Shown one piece after another: positions 25,946-34,491 of a stretch of DNA of 64,000 bases (positions are counted from its first letter, which is position 1; each line of letters starts with the position of its first letter). The stretch covers positions 104,793 through 168,792 of the forward strand of contig NZ_JADCKF010000009.1 in assembly GCF_014982855.1 (NCBI RefSeq), written 5' to 3'. The notes beneath the pieces were generated by a model. That model made no database searches and had not been told where the DNA came from. It saw only the letters and a program-made list of their open reading frames with translations. The translations under genes were made by a program, and so were the position numbers. This DNA is from Pseudoflavonifractor gallinarum. Lineage in GTDB: Bacteria > Bacillota > Clostridia > Oscillospirales > Oscillospiraceae.

Positions 25946-27823
25946 TTATTTCGCCTTGGCCAGGATCACACGGATCTGACCGCCATCAACGGCCGGTTTA
26001 TCATAGTAGCCGGTGAGGGTATAATCCCCGTTGTTCACCCGGGAGAGGCTGGAGTAGTAATAGCTGTCATTGCGGATCTCGTAGACGGCCACCTGCTCAG
26101 AGACCGGGTATTTCTGATTGTCAGAGGAGATGGCGGTGGTAGAGGAGACCGAGTCCAGCGCGACCTCGCTCAGGTTCCGGACACGTTCGGGGGACTGAAC
26201 GGAACCGATGACCTGGCAGGCTCCCTTGTGTACACCGTAGACCGTATTGGTGGTGACAAGAGGAATGGAGGTTCCGGCCAGGTCCAGGGTGTAGTTGCCC
26301 ATCAGGGTCATACCGGCGTTGATCTCCTTGGCGGAGGTAAGTACGCCGTAGGAATGCATATCTCCGGTGACATCTTCCAGGATAAGACGGTCAATCTCGC
26401 CCTGTTCATTGGTGGAGTAGAAGCGTACCGCGTCGCTCTTGAGCTTCACGCCGCTCAGACGGTTGGGATAGACCCGGATGGCGGTGGTATCGTCGTAGGT
26501 ATCCAGGATCTCCACATTGTCGGCCAGAGTATAGTCCCCCAGCTTGGTGGCGTCGGAATTAAAGGAGCCGGAGAGACTGGAGCTGGAGAGACGCTTGACC
26601 TGGATGGAGTCTCCGCTTCCGGTCACCCGCACCAGGTCACCCTCGTCCCAGTATTTATCCCGGGTGGGATAGGTAGCGGTGGCGCCGGAGGTGGTGACCA
26701 GAGTGATGGAGTAGCTGGTATAGGAGTCGCCGTTTTCGTCCACGTAGGAGCTGTTCTGTACCGCGGTGACCATGCCGACCACATCGGAAGATTCGCCCAA
26801 AACGCCGGAGGAACGGATGGCGGCAACGCCGCCGTCCCGGCCCAGCAGCAGGGTAACGGCATCGCCGGTACGGAACTGGCCCAGGTCGCTGACGGAGTAG
26901 ACCGCGTCGCTGCTCTCCAGAGGATACTCAGTTCCGGCTACCGTGACCGAGATGGGACGGGAAGCAGAGGGAGAGACCCGCTCCAGCGTACCGGTTACCT
27001 TCTTGCTGTATGCCCAGAGCTGGTTCATGGAGTCAGACCAGTAGACCACATCCAGAGGCTGGATGGCCTGAGAGGAGGCGAGCTTTCCGTCCCGGTACAC
27101 GGTGACGGAGGAGAGAGAGAAGGGAAGCTTGGAGGTCCAGCTGCCCTCTGCCACCACGGGGCCTTCCATGGCCGAGTTGACCAGAGCGACCCGGTCCAGC
27201 GTACCGTTCTGATCTACCAGGTTGAGGCCGGGCTCCAGCGTATTGAGATAGTAGCTCCCCTGTTTGGTCTTGGCAGTCATGAGATTGTAGAAGAGATAGA
27301 GGGCGTCTTCCCGGGTCATGGGGCTGTTTTGGGTGGCGGTGACCCCCTCATCCAGGCCCAGATTGTGATAGGCGGCCATCTGGCCGGCGGGATAGGCGCC
27401 GGTAAAGTCCTCTGTGGTGTAGCCCAGCAGGGGCAGGACCATGGTCACACCCTCGGCCAGGGTGATGTTGGCCGAGGGGTGGAAGGTACCGTCCAGATAG
27501 CCCGAGACATACCCGGCCGATGCGGCGGCCTGTACATAGGGGGCGGCCCAGTGAGTTCGGGGCACGTCGGGATAGGGAGAGACACTGGCAGCCTCTCCGG
27601 CGCTGTCCCGGTAGGGAGAGGCGGCGATCACCATTTTGGTGAACTCCGCCCGGGTGACATAGCGGTCCAGGTGAAGGTCGCCGTTTTCATCCCCCACCAG
27701 AATGTCCAGGGCGGAGAGGACCTGGCCCGCCTCCTCCTCAGAGGGGATGGCGGCCAGGGAGGCGGGCATCAGACCCGCCACAAGCGCAGCGGACACAAGT
27801 CCGGCGAGAAGCGGTTTTTTCAT
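25946..27823 (-). CDS. S-layer homology (SLH) domain protein, last gene of an efflux operon
   Basis: 625 aa from ATG 27823, with AAAAGGAG upstream; the frame extending to 28021 overlaps the permease gene. A signal peptide (about 1-24) is followed by three SLH modules (about 25-210), with RYVTRAEFTKMVIAAS, the YPDVPRTHWAAPYVQAA core, and NSPMTREDALYLFYNL. These anchor proteins to secondary cell-wall polymer. The remaining 400 residues are beta-rich with no family I recognise. The gene begins 37 bases after the ABC permease stop, with no terminator between them, so it is probably co-transcribed with the MacAB-like pump. Confidence 0.85.
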   Translation of the reverse strand: MKKPLLAGLVSAALVAGLMPASLAAIPSEEEAGQVLSALDILVGDENGDLHLDRYVTRAEFTKMVIAASPYRDSAGEAASVSPYPDVPRTHWAAPYVQAAASAGYVSGYLDGTFHPSANITLAEGVTMVLPLLGYTTEDFTGAYPAGQMAAYHNLGLDEGVTATQNSPMTREDALYLFYNLMTAKTKQGSYYLNTLEPGLNLVDQNGTLDRVALVNSAMEGPVVAEGSWTSKLPFSLSSVTVYRDGKLASSQAIQPLDVVYWSDSMNQLWAYSKKVTGTLERVSPSASRPISVTVAGTEYPLESSDAVYSVSDLGQFRTGDAVTLLLGRDGGVAAIRSSGVLGESSDVVGMVTAVQNSSYVDENGDSYTSYSITLVTTSGATATYPTRDKYWDEGDLVRVTGSGDSIQVKRLSSSSLSGSFNSDATKLGDYTLADNVEILDTYDDTTAIRVYPNRLSGVKLKSDAVRFYSTNEQGEIDRLILEDVTGDMHSYGVLTSAKEINAGMTLMGNYTLDLAGTSIPLVTTNTVYGVHKGACQVIGSVQSPERVRNLSEVALDSVSSTTAISSDNQKYPVSEQVAVYEIRNDSYYYSSLSRVNNGDYTLTGYYDKPAVDGGQIRVILAKAK

Positions 27824-27860
27824 ATAAAAACTCCTTTTTCTCCGACGGGAGGGTATGGGA

Positions 27861-29084
27861 TTACTCATACCGCAGCGCGTCGATGGGATTGAGGCGGGCG
27901 GCCTTGTTGGCGGGGAGGTAGCCAAACAGAATACCGATGCCCACCGAGACGCCAAAGGATACGGCGATACCGCCGATGGTGGGGACTGCAACAAAGCCGT
28001 TGTTGGTGGTGTTGAGGGCAAACGCGATGACGTTTGTCAGGACGTTGGCCATGATAATGCCCAGGACGATACCGATGGCCCCGCCGATGGCGGAGGTGGT
28101 ACCCGCTTCAATGATAAACTGGCTGCGGATGTCCTTGCCCTTGGCGCCCAGGGATTTGCGGATGCCGATCTCCCGGGTGCGCTCCGTGACCGAGACCAGC
28201 ATGATGTTCATAATGCCGATGCCGCCCACCAGCAGAGAAATGGCGGCGATGAGGATCAGGATCATCATGAGGGTATTGACCATGGAGTCCATGGCGTCCA
28301 TCATCTCGGCCGAGGTCATGACAAAATAGTAGTCCGAGCTCTGGAAGGTCTGATAGAGGCGGTTTTCGATGATGCCCTTGGCCGCGGAGGCGGTGTCGCG
28401 GGTGGTGCTGGTAAACATATAGAAGTTGGCGTCCGCCATGCCGTTGAGCCGGAGCGCGCTGGTATAGGGGATGTAGATAATATCGTCTCCGCTGCCCTCA
28501 CTCAGATCGGCCACGGTGTCCAGCACACCGACCACCGTATAGGGCATGCCGCCGATGGAGATGGTCTGCCCCAGCGGATCGCCGGAGAAGGCGTTTTGCG
28601 CCAGATAGGCGCCAATCACACAGACGTTTTGAAACCGGTCCACATCCACGAATTTGAGAAAGCGGCCGGTGGCGAGGGTCTCACCGCGCATGGTGGAGCC
28701 CTGCTCGCCCAGGAAGGACTCGCCCACGCCATAGAGGCTGGTGCGCTCATACTCTTCCGTGCCCTGGCGCACCTTGGCCTGGGCGGTGACGTAGGGGGTG
28801 ACGCCGGAGATATAATCGGGATACTTTTCGGCCAGAGCATACATGTCTTCCGGCTCGATGGTACGGGAAGAGCCCATGCCGCGGCCGTAAATCTGGACCT
28901 GGACCAGGTTGGAGCCCATGCTCTCAAACTGATCATTCATATAGTTCTGCATGCCGTTGCCCAGGCTGGTAATGATGATCACGGCGGCTACGCCGATGAT
29001 AATGCCCAGCATGGTGAGCAGGGCCCGCATTTTGCTGGTAGCCAGGGATTTGACCGCCAGACGGAAGGATTGGGAAATGTTCAT
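27861..29084 (-). CDS. MacB-type ABC transporter permease
   Basis: 407 aa. One N-terminal helix (around residues 20-45), a large extracytoplasmic MacB_PCD domain, then three C-terminal helices of the FtsX type. TERTREIGIRKSLGAK is the coupling motif before the third-last helix. It overlaps the ATPase gene by 4 bases (ATGA). With the ATPase and adaptor it forms a MacAB-like tripartite exporter, here without an outer membrane channel. The substrate is unknown; peptides or macrolide-like drugs are exported by relatives. Confidence 0.94.
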   Translation of the reverse strand: MNISQSFRLAVKSLATSKMRALLTMLGIIIGVAAVIIITSLGNGMQNYMNDQFESMGSNLVQVQIYGRGMGSSRTIEPEDMYALAEKYPDYISGVTPYVTAQAKVRQGTEEYERTSLYGVGESFLGEQGSTMRGETLATGRFLKFVDVDRFQNVCVIGAYLAQNAFSGDPLGQTISIGGMPYTVVGVLDTVADLSEGSGDDIIYIPYTSALRLNGMADANFYMFTSTTRDTASAAKGIIENRLYQTFQSSDYYFVMTSAEMMDAMDSMVNTLMMILILIAAISLLVGGIGIMNIMLVSVTERTREIGIRKSLGAKGKDIRSQFIIEAGTTSAIGGAIGIVLGIIMANVLTNVIAFALNTTNNGFVAVPTIGGIAVSFGVSVGIGILFGYLPANKAARLNPIDALRYE

Positions 29085-29857
29085 GCCTGCCCCTCCTCAC
29101 TGTGGAACACACCGGGGGGGATGTCCTCCTCCTCTTCACCGGAGAGGGTGGGCTGGACGACCGCGCGGGGATCGCTGGCATCTCCATCGTAGATGATCTG
29201 TCCGTCCTGAAGGCGGACGATGCGCTTTGCCTTGACGGCGATGGAGTTATCGTGGGTGATGAGGACCACCGTGTCCCCCTCTTCATTGAGCTTGCGGAGA
29301 AACCCCAGGACCTCCCGGCCGGTACGGGAATCCAGGGCGCCGGTGGGCTCGTCGGCCAGGATCACCGAGGGATTCCCCGCCAGAGCCCGGGCGATGGAGA
29401 CACGCTGCTGCTGTCCGCCGGAGAGCTGATTGGGGAGGTTTTTGCGCTTGTCGGCCAGCCCAACCCGCTCCAGGGAGCGGATGGCCCGCTCATGCCGCTC
29501 GTCGGCCGGGATACCGGCGTAGAGCAGGGGGAGCTCCACGTTTTCCTGCACATTGAGCTTGGGGATCAGATTGTACTGCTGAAAGATGAAGCCAAGCATC
29601 TTGTTGCGGATCTCAGCCTGCTGGTCGTCGTCCATGGTCGATACGTCCACGCCGCCCAGATGATAGGTCCCGGAGGTTGGCACATCCAGACAGCCGATGA
29701 TATTCATGGCCGTGGATTTGCCGGAACCGGACTGACCGACGATGGCCACGAACTCTCCCTCGTCGATGGTGAGGTTGATGCCGTCCAGTGCGTGGACGGT
29801 CTCGGTACCCATCTGATAGATTTTATAGACATCCTTGAGTTCGATGAGATGTTCCAA
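29081..29857 (-). CDS. ABC transporter ATP-binding protein (MacB/LolD type)
   Basis: 258 aa. Walker A is GQSGSGKST (about residues 40-48), signature LSGGQQQRVSIARAL, and Walker B VILADEPTGALD, all intact. A C-terminal extension past residue 225 is acidic (EEEEDIPPG), which is unusual but probably harmless. It lies 3 bases from the adaptor gene upstream and overlaps the permease gene downstream. Confidence 0.96.
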   Translation of the reverse strand: MEHLIELKDVYKIYQMGTETVHALDGINLTIDEGEFVAIVGQSGSGKSTAMNIIGCLDVPTSGTYHLGGVDVSTMDDDQQAEIRNKMLGFIFQQYNLIPKLNVQENVELPLLYAGIPADERHERAIRSLERVGLADKRKNLPNQLSGGQQQRVSIARALAGNPSVILADEPTGALDSRTGREVLGFLRKLNEEGDTVVLITHDNSIAVKAKRIVRLQDGQIIYDGDASDPRAVVQPTLSGEEEEDIPPGVFHSEEGQA

Positions 29858-29860
29858 GGC

Positions 29861-31540
29861 TTAGCCTCCCATCATCATTGCCATGGCGCTGGAGGACTCG
29901 TTCTTTTTCAGGACAATATCGCCCTCCTGCAGGCCGTCCAGGATCTCGATGTACTCGTCGTTGTTCCGGCCCAGGGTGACCTTTCGGGTCTCAATGGTGC
30001 CGGGAGAGATCATGGTGCCGTTTTCGTCGTACACGGCGTCGGGACCGGGGAGCTTGACGGAGCCGCCGTCTGCGCGGTCTACGGTGTCGATGGGAACGCA
30101 CAGGGCCTGGCCCGAGCGCTCCACGATGATCTTGGCCGAGACATTCATGCCGGGGTAGAGCCCCTCCGGATTATCCACCTGGACCGTGACCGGATAGGTG
30201 GTGACTCCGTTGGCGGTGGTGCCGTTGATGTTGATTTTGTCGACACGCCCGGTAAAGGTCTTGCCGTCCAGAGCCTCGGAGGTGATCTCCACCTCCTGGC
30301 CCACCTGGATCTTGCTGATATCCAGCTCGTCGATGGGCAGGTCGAAGGTGAGGGCGCTCAGGTCATAGATGACAGCCGGATAGCTGACACCGGTGGTTCC
30401 CGTATTTCCACCGGAGGTGGTGGAGGTGCCGTCGATGTTGTCCCCTACATCCAGATTCTTTTCGATGACCGTGCCGTCGATGGTGGAGGTGATGGTGTAA
30501 TTCTCCAGGCTGTCCTGGGCGCTTTGCAGGGTCAGCTTGGCATTCTCCACATTCAGGCGGGCATTTTCGATCTGGGTGGTGATGGAGTCGGCATCGAAGG
30601 AGCCGATGGTCTGACCGTCGGTGACCGAGTCCCCCTCTTTGACGGGGAGAGAGGCCAGTTCACCGCTGGTCTTGGCGACCACGGTCTTTTTGGCGGCATA
30701 CTCAAAGGGACCGGAGGCGGCACAGGAGAGGGTGCCCACGGTGGCGGTTCCCGTGGAGGAATCGGTGATGATGCCGGGGTTGGTCACCGAGATAGTGACC
30801 GTGCGGGTCAGGGTGCCGCCGGTACCCACCTCCTCCAGCGGAGAGATGTCGGTGACCGTGCCGGTGATGGGCTGGGCCGTGCCGTCCACGACCACCGTGG
30901 CGCTCTGGCCCAGGGAGAGAGAGGCGGCATCCGCGGAGTGGAAGGGGACCTTGAGCTTCATGGTGGAGCGGTCCAGAATGTCGGCCACCTGCTGTCCGGC
31001 GGTCACATTGTCGCCCTCGTCCACGTAGAGCTTGGAGATGATGCCGCTGGCATTTGCGGTGAGCTTGGCATCCTTGGCACTGCTTTTCAGATTGTCGTAC
31101 GTAAGCTGGGCCTGCTGAACGGCCAGTCGGGCCTGTTCAATGGAGGTCTCCACATCGCTGGCATCGATGCGGAAGAGGACATCCCCCTTGTGGACGGTGT
31201 CGCCCTCTTCGAAGGGAGCCTCCAGGATCTCGCCCCGGACCAGCGTAGTTACTTTATAGGAGTGGATGGGGGAGATGGTACCGGTACCCGACACGGTGAC
31301 CGTCAGGTCCTGCATAGAGACTGTTTCGGGAAGATAGCTGCCGGCCATGGCCATCTGTGTGCCGCCCATGCAGCTTTTCAAGAGAAAAGCCACAATGGCC
31401 ACGATGACCACCAGCACAATGAGCCGCTTGACCCATTTGCGCTTTTTCTTGGGCGGTTTGAACTTGGGGGCATGTTCCTTTTTGGCGGGTGCGGCGGGTT
31501 CCGCCACAGCCGTGCCCTGGGTGAGTTGGGTTTGTTTCAT
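29861..31540 (-). CDS. HlyD/MacA-family efflux adaptor
   Basis: 559 aa. A cytoplasmic Lys/Arg-rich N-terminus is followed by a single helix (about residues 40-57) and an extracytoplasmic region with two biotinyl-lipoyl-like hairpin segments (APFEEGDTVHKGDVLFRIDA and LPVKEGDSVTDGQTIGSFDA), coiled-coil stretches, and beta-barrel/MP domains. It is longer than most MacA proteins because the lipoyl/hairpin part is duplicated. It would link the ABC permease to the cell wall space. Confidence 0.93.
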   Translation of the reverse strand: MKQTQLTQGTAVAEPAAPAKKEHAPKFKPPKKKRKWVKRLIVLVVIVAIVAFLLKSCMGGTQMAMAGSYLPETVSMQDLTVTVSGTGTISPIHSYKVTTLVRGEILEAPFEEGDTVHKGDVLFRIDASDVETSIEQARLAVQQAQLTYDNLKSSAKDAKLTANASGIISKLYVDEGDNVTAGQQVADILDRSTMKLKVPFHSADAASLSLGQSATVVVDGTAQPITGTVTDISPLEEVGTGGTLTRTVTISVTNPGIITDSSTGTATVGTLSCAASGPFEYAAKKTVVAKTSGELASLPVKEGDSVTDGQTIGSFDADSITTQIENARLNVENAKLTLQSAQDSLENYTITSTIDGTVIEKNLDVGDNIDGTSTTSGGNTGTTGVSYPAVIYDLSALTFDLPIDELDISKIQVGQEVEITSEALDGKTFTGRVDKININGTTANGVTTYPVTVQVDNPEGLYPGMNVSAKIIVERSGQALCVPIDTVDRADGGSVKLPGPDAVYDENGTMISPGTIETRKVTLGRNNDEYIEILDGLQEGDIVLKKNESSSAMAMMMGG

Positions 31541-31564
31541 ACGTATCTCCTTTTCCTAAAGTGG

Positions 31565-32188
31565 CTACGGCAGCTCCGGTTTGGAGACCATGCCGCGCTG
31601 AAGAATATCAAAAATGCGGACCAGACGCGCCCGGGCAGGGGCGGGGTCCTCCATCTGAATCCCGGAGAGGATGGCTGAACCGGTGACGGCACACAGCAGA
31701 TGAAAGCTCTCACGCAGATCTTCTTCATGCCGCAAATCCAAACAGGTCGGATCGATCTGGTCCAGAAGACGGAGCAGCGGCGGCTCCGGAAGATCGGAGC
31801 GGAGAATGAGATCGGGATTCATGGGATGGTTGAGCTGCAGGATGCGCACCACCTCTTCAAACGCGCGGTCCCGCTGTGGCAGGCGGTAATAGGCCTGCAG
31901 CTGGTCAAAAAGATCCAGCAGGGCGGGAAAGGGGTTTCCGCCCCGGCTGCGCAGCGCGGAAAGGGCGGGCGCCTCCAGTTGATGGGCATAGAGATCCAGA
32001 AGATAAAAAAATAACTCCCCCTTGTCGCGAAAATACATGTAAAAGCTTCCGCGGGAGATGTCGGCCTCCTGAATGATCCGGTTAATGGAGGCATCGGCAA
32101 AAGGGACCCGTGCAAACTCCTTTCGGGCGGCGCAAAGCAGTTTCTCCTGCTTTTCCGGCGGCAGGCGGAAAAAGGTGCTGCTGGGCAA
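31565..32188 (-). CDS. TetR-family transcriptional regulator
   Basis: 207 aa from a probable TTG start at 32188, ten bases after AAGGAG. The N-terminal helix-turn-helix reads FADASINRIIQEADISRGSF followed by YMYFRDKGELF, a normal TetR DNA-binding domain. The C-terminal part is a helical ligand-binding domain without recognisable specificity. The stop lies 24 bases before the adaptor gene, so regulator and pump form one operon. Two TGACA/TGTCA inverted repeats just upstream imply autoregulation relieved by a pump substrate. Confidence 0.93.
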   Translation of the reverse strand: MPSSTFFRLPPEKQEKLLCAARKEFARVPFADASINRIIQEADISRGSFYMYFRDKGELFFYLLDLYAHQLEAPALSALRSRGGNPFPALLDLFDQLQAYYRLPQRDRAFEEVVRILQLNHPMNPDLILRSDLPEPPLLRLLDQIDPTCLDLRHEEDLRESFHLLCAVTGSAILSGIQMEDPAPARARLVRIFDILQRGMVSKPELP

Positions 32189-32212
32189 TCATCGACCACT
32201 CCTTCCTGCATG

Positions 32213-32231
32213 ATATGACAACTTGTCATAT
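32213..32231. promoter_or_regulatory. Candidate TetR operator O1
   Basis: A perfect 9-1-9 palindrome, ATATGACAA-C-TTGTCATAT, centred at 32222, 25 bases upstream of the TetR start codon. The core is TGACA-N3-TGTCA. Confidence 0.75.
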
Positions 32232-32250
32232 ATCATCATAGAGGACCGTA

Positions 32251-32262
32251 TGACATCTGTCA
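32251..32262. promoter_or_regulatory. Candidate TetR operator O2
   Basis: TGACA-TC-TGTCA, a second inverted copy of the same half-sites, about 34 bases from O1. Confidence 0.6.
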
Positions 32263-32513
32263 ATCAAAGGGCGGCGGAGTTTAAAGAATCTTAACATTCA
32301 CCGGAACAAGAATACACCTTTCACCCGGTGAAAAGTCAAGAGAAAAGGGACAGTGGTATGATACCGCAGAAAAAGCTAAGTCCCGACTAAAAAAGGATGA
32401 AGATTTTATTAAAAAATGGCAGGTATATCGGGCGGGGCAGGATGATTGACGGACGGGGAAAATGCGGCTACAATGGCCTTACCAACATTCACAGGAGAAA
32501 CGGAGTGTGTACT
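32263..32513. other. Intergenic region between the efflux operon and the patB gene
   Basis: Together with the operators this makes 325 bases without a gene. It has an inverted repeat TTCACCGG / CCGGTGAA (about 32297-32332) with a long loop. It should hold the promoter of the aminotransferase, but I see no clear -35/-10 pair. The open frame from 32397 lacks a ribosome site and is not the start. Confidence 0.4.
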
Positions 32514-33674
32514 ATGCAGTCGATCTTTGACCGGGCAGTAGACCGAAGAGGGAGCGGGAGTGTCAAATGGGACCGGGCAGACAAGAATTTTGGAGGAACG
32601 GATCTCCTGCCCATGTGGATTGCCGACATGGACTTTCCGTCGCCCCCGGGGGTGCTCGTGGCACTCCGGCAGCGGGTGGAACAGGGGATTTTTGGATACA
32701 GTGTACTGACGGGAGCGTACTATGAGGCGGTGATCGACTGGATGGCCCGCCGTCACCAGTGCGAGGTAAAGCGGGAGTGGATCGTGTTCGCACCGGGTGT
32801 GGTCTCCGCATTGAATTTCGCCGTACAGGCTGTGACGGAGCCGGGGGACGAGGTGATGATCTCCACGCCGGTATATGCCCCCTTCTACCGGGCGGTGGAG
32901 GAGTGGGGACGGGTGGTAAACCGGTGCCCGCTCAAGCGCTCAGACGGGCGGTATACCTTTGACTTTGAGGAGATGGAGCGGCGCATCACCCCCCGGACCC
33001 GGGTGCTGATGCTCTGCTCTCCTCACAATCCGGTGGGCCGGGTCTGGACACGGGAGGAACTGGAAGCGCTGGGCCGGTTCTGCCTGCGGCACGATCTGAT
33101 GGTCATTGCCGATGAGATCCACAGCGACCTGGTATTCCAGCCCCATACCGTGTTCTGGAATGCGCTGCCCGAAATGGCCCAGAGGACCATCCTCTGCACA
33201 GCACCCAGCAAGACCTTCAATCTGGCGGGGATCCAGACCTCCAATATCATCATCCCCAATGAGGAACTGCGGCGGAGATATCGCTCGGTGGCGGAGCGCC
33301 ATCACGCCCTCTCGCCCAACGCCTTTGCAGAGGCGGCGGTCGTGGGTGCCTATCGGGACTCGGAGGCATGGCTGGATGAGCTGCTGGTCTATCTGAAAGG
33401 AAATGTGGATTATTTTTGCGCCGAGGTGGCCCGCAGTTTGCCGAAGCTGCGGGTGCTGCCTCCGGAGGGGACCTATCTGGCCTGGGTGGACTGCTCCGGC
33501 CTGGGCCTTTCGCCGGAGGAGCGGCAGCGCTTTTTGGTAGAGAAGTGTAAAGTGGCGTTTAACGACGGGAGCAGCTTCGGACCGGAAGGCGCAGACTTTG
33601 TGCGTGTCAATCTGGCCTGTCCCCGCTCTACCGTGGAGGAGTGTCTGCATCGGCTGCGGACAGGCGGCTGTTGA
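32514..33674 (+). CDS. PLP-dependent aminotransferase, MalY/PatB (C-S lyase) type
   Basis: 386 aa from ATG 32514, with CGGAG eight bases upstream. Fold type I features: LPMWIADMDFPSP near the N-terminus (a MalY/PatB signature), MLCSPHNPVGRVWT, IADEIHSDLVF, and TAPSKTFNLAGIQTSN with the PLP lysine. Family members cleave cystathionine or cysteine to pyruvate, ammonia and a thiol. No methionine or cysteine genes adjoin it, so the physiological substrate is open. Confidence 0.92.
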   Translation: MQSIFDRAVDRRGSGSVKWDRADKNFGGTDLLPMWIADMDFPSPPGVLVALRQRVEQGIFGYSVLTGAYYEAVIDWMARRHQCEVKREWIVFAPGVVSALNFAVQAVTEPGDEVMISTPVYAPFYRAVEEWGRVVNRCPLKRSDGRYTFDFEEMERRITPRTRVLMLCSPHNPVGRVWTREELEALGRFCLRHDLMVIADEIHSDLVFQPHTVFWNALPEMAQRTILCTAPSKTFNLAGIQTSNIIIPNEELRRRYRSVAERHHALSPNAFAEAAVVGAYRDSEAWLDELLVYLKGNVDYFCAEVARSLPKLRVLPPEGTYLAWVDCSGLGLSPEERQRFLVEKCKVAFNDGSSFGPEGADFVRVNLACPRSTVEECLHRLRTGGC

Positions 33675-33690
33675 ATCATTGCTTTGAGAC

Positions 33691-33733
33691 CCGGGCGGTA
33701 CAGTTCTGGCTGTGCCGCCCGGACTGTTTTTTT
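33691..33733 (+). terminator. Terminator after the patB-type gene
   Basis: A 13-bp stem with one wobble pair (33691-33703 with 33710-33722), then ACTGTTTTTTTG. Confidence 0.88.
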
Positions 33734-33880
33734 GTGGCTGCAAGGACCAAAAACAGCAAATGTCTGCGAGAGATGGACTATCATGCGCGCAAAGAACAAA
33801 TATTAAACTCGCCGTTTTGGAAATTAAATTGTTCAAAACGCATAATTATGTGGAATTTTTCAAATAGGGCCGGTCTGCGA
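33734..33880. other. AT-rich region upstream of the hydrogenase promoter
   Basis: About 150 bases, markedly more AT-rich than the surroundings. I looked for a Rex-type palindrome (TTGTGA-N6-TCACAA) and found only half-site-like pieces. No gene is supported. Confidence 0.4.
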
Positions 33881-33909
33881 TTGACTTTCTTGGTAAAATA
33901 ATCTACAAT
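33881..33909 (+). promoter_or_regulatory. Sigma-A-type promoter of the hydrogenase operon
   Basis: TTGACT (33881-33886), a 17-base spacer, then TACAAT (33904-33909). The predicted start is near 33916, about 75 bases before hydC. Confidence 0.75.
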
Positions 33910-33990
33910 CTTTTAAGTTGAGAAGTTTGTGAACTTTAGCGTTTGGATTCGAGAGGAAGACAGGCGATAGACGATAACGGAAGAAAGCAG

Positions 33991-34491
33991 GTGGAGATCA
34001 TTAAGCCCGAAGATAAGCAGATTCTGGACCGCATCCTGCAGTCGCATGGATATCGGAAGGATCAGGTGATCGGAGTGCTCCAGCAGGTCCAGCAGGAGTA
34101 CCACTATCTACCCGAGGAGGCCCTCACCTATGTGGCCCGGGGCCTGAAGCTCAGCGAGGCCCGGGTATATGGCGTAGCGACCTTCTATGAGAATTTTTCC
34201 CTGGAGCCCAAGGGAAAGTATGTCATCAAGGTGTGTGACGGCACGGCCTGCCATGTGCGCCACTCGGTCCCGGTGCTGGAGGCCTTCCGGGAGGAGCTGG
34301 GGCTGAGCGCCGAGCGGCGCACCACCCCGGACATGCTCTTCACGGTGGAGACCGTGTCCTGCCTGGGGGCCTGCGGACTGGCACCGGCCTGTACGGTCAA
34401 CGATCAGGTCCATCCGGCCATGACGCCGGACAAGGCCCGGGCCCTCATTGCCCAGCTGAGAGAGGAGGAGCAGAATGGAACGGATCAGTAA
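33991..34491 (+). CDS. hydC: NAD-linked [FeFe] hydrogenase, NuoE-like subunit
   Basis: 166 aa from a GTG start at 33991, seven bases after GGAAG. The TTG at 33943 has no ribosome site. The thioredoxin-like [2Fe-2S] domain has its cysteines in KVCDGTACHVRHS and ETVSCLGACGLAPAC. In the trimeric enzyme it passes electrons alongside the FMN subunit. The stop overlaps the next gene by 17 bases. The set is ordered hydC-hydB-hydA, as in electron-bifurcating hydrogenases of Thermotoga and acetogens. Confidence 0.93.
   Translation: MEIIKPEDKQILDRILQSHGYRKDQVIGVLQQVQQEYHYLPEEALTYVARGLKLSEARVYGVATFYENFSLEPKGKYVIKVCDGTACHVRHSVPVLEAFREELGLSAERRTTPDMLFTVETVSCLGACGLAPACTVNDQVHPAMTPDKARALIAQLREEEQNGTDQ

Noticed and set aside
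33734..33990. Rex (NADH-sensing) operator before the hydrogenase operon
   Set aside because: Only isolated half-sites such as TTGTGAA appear; no TTGTGA-N6-TCACAA palindrome.
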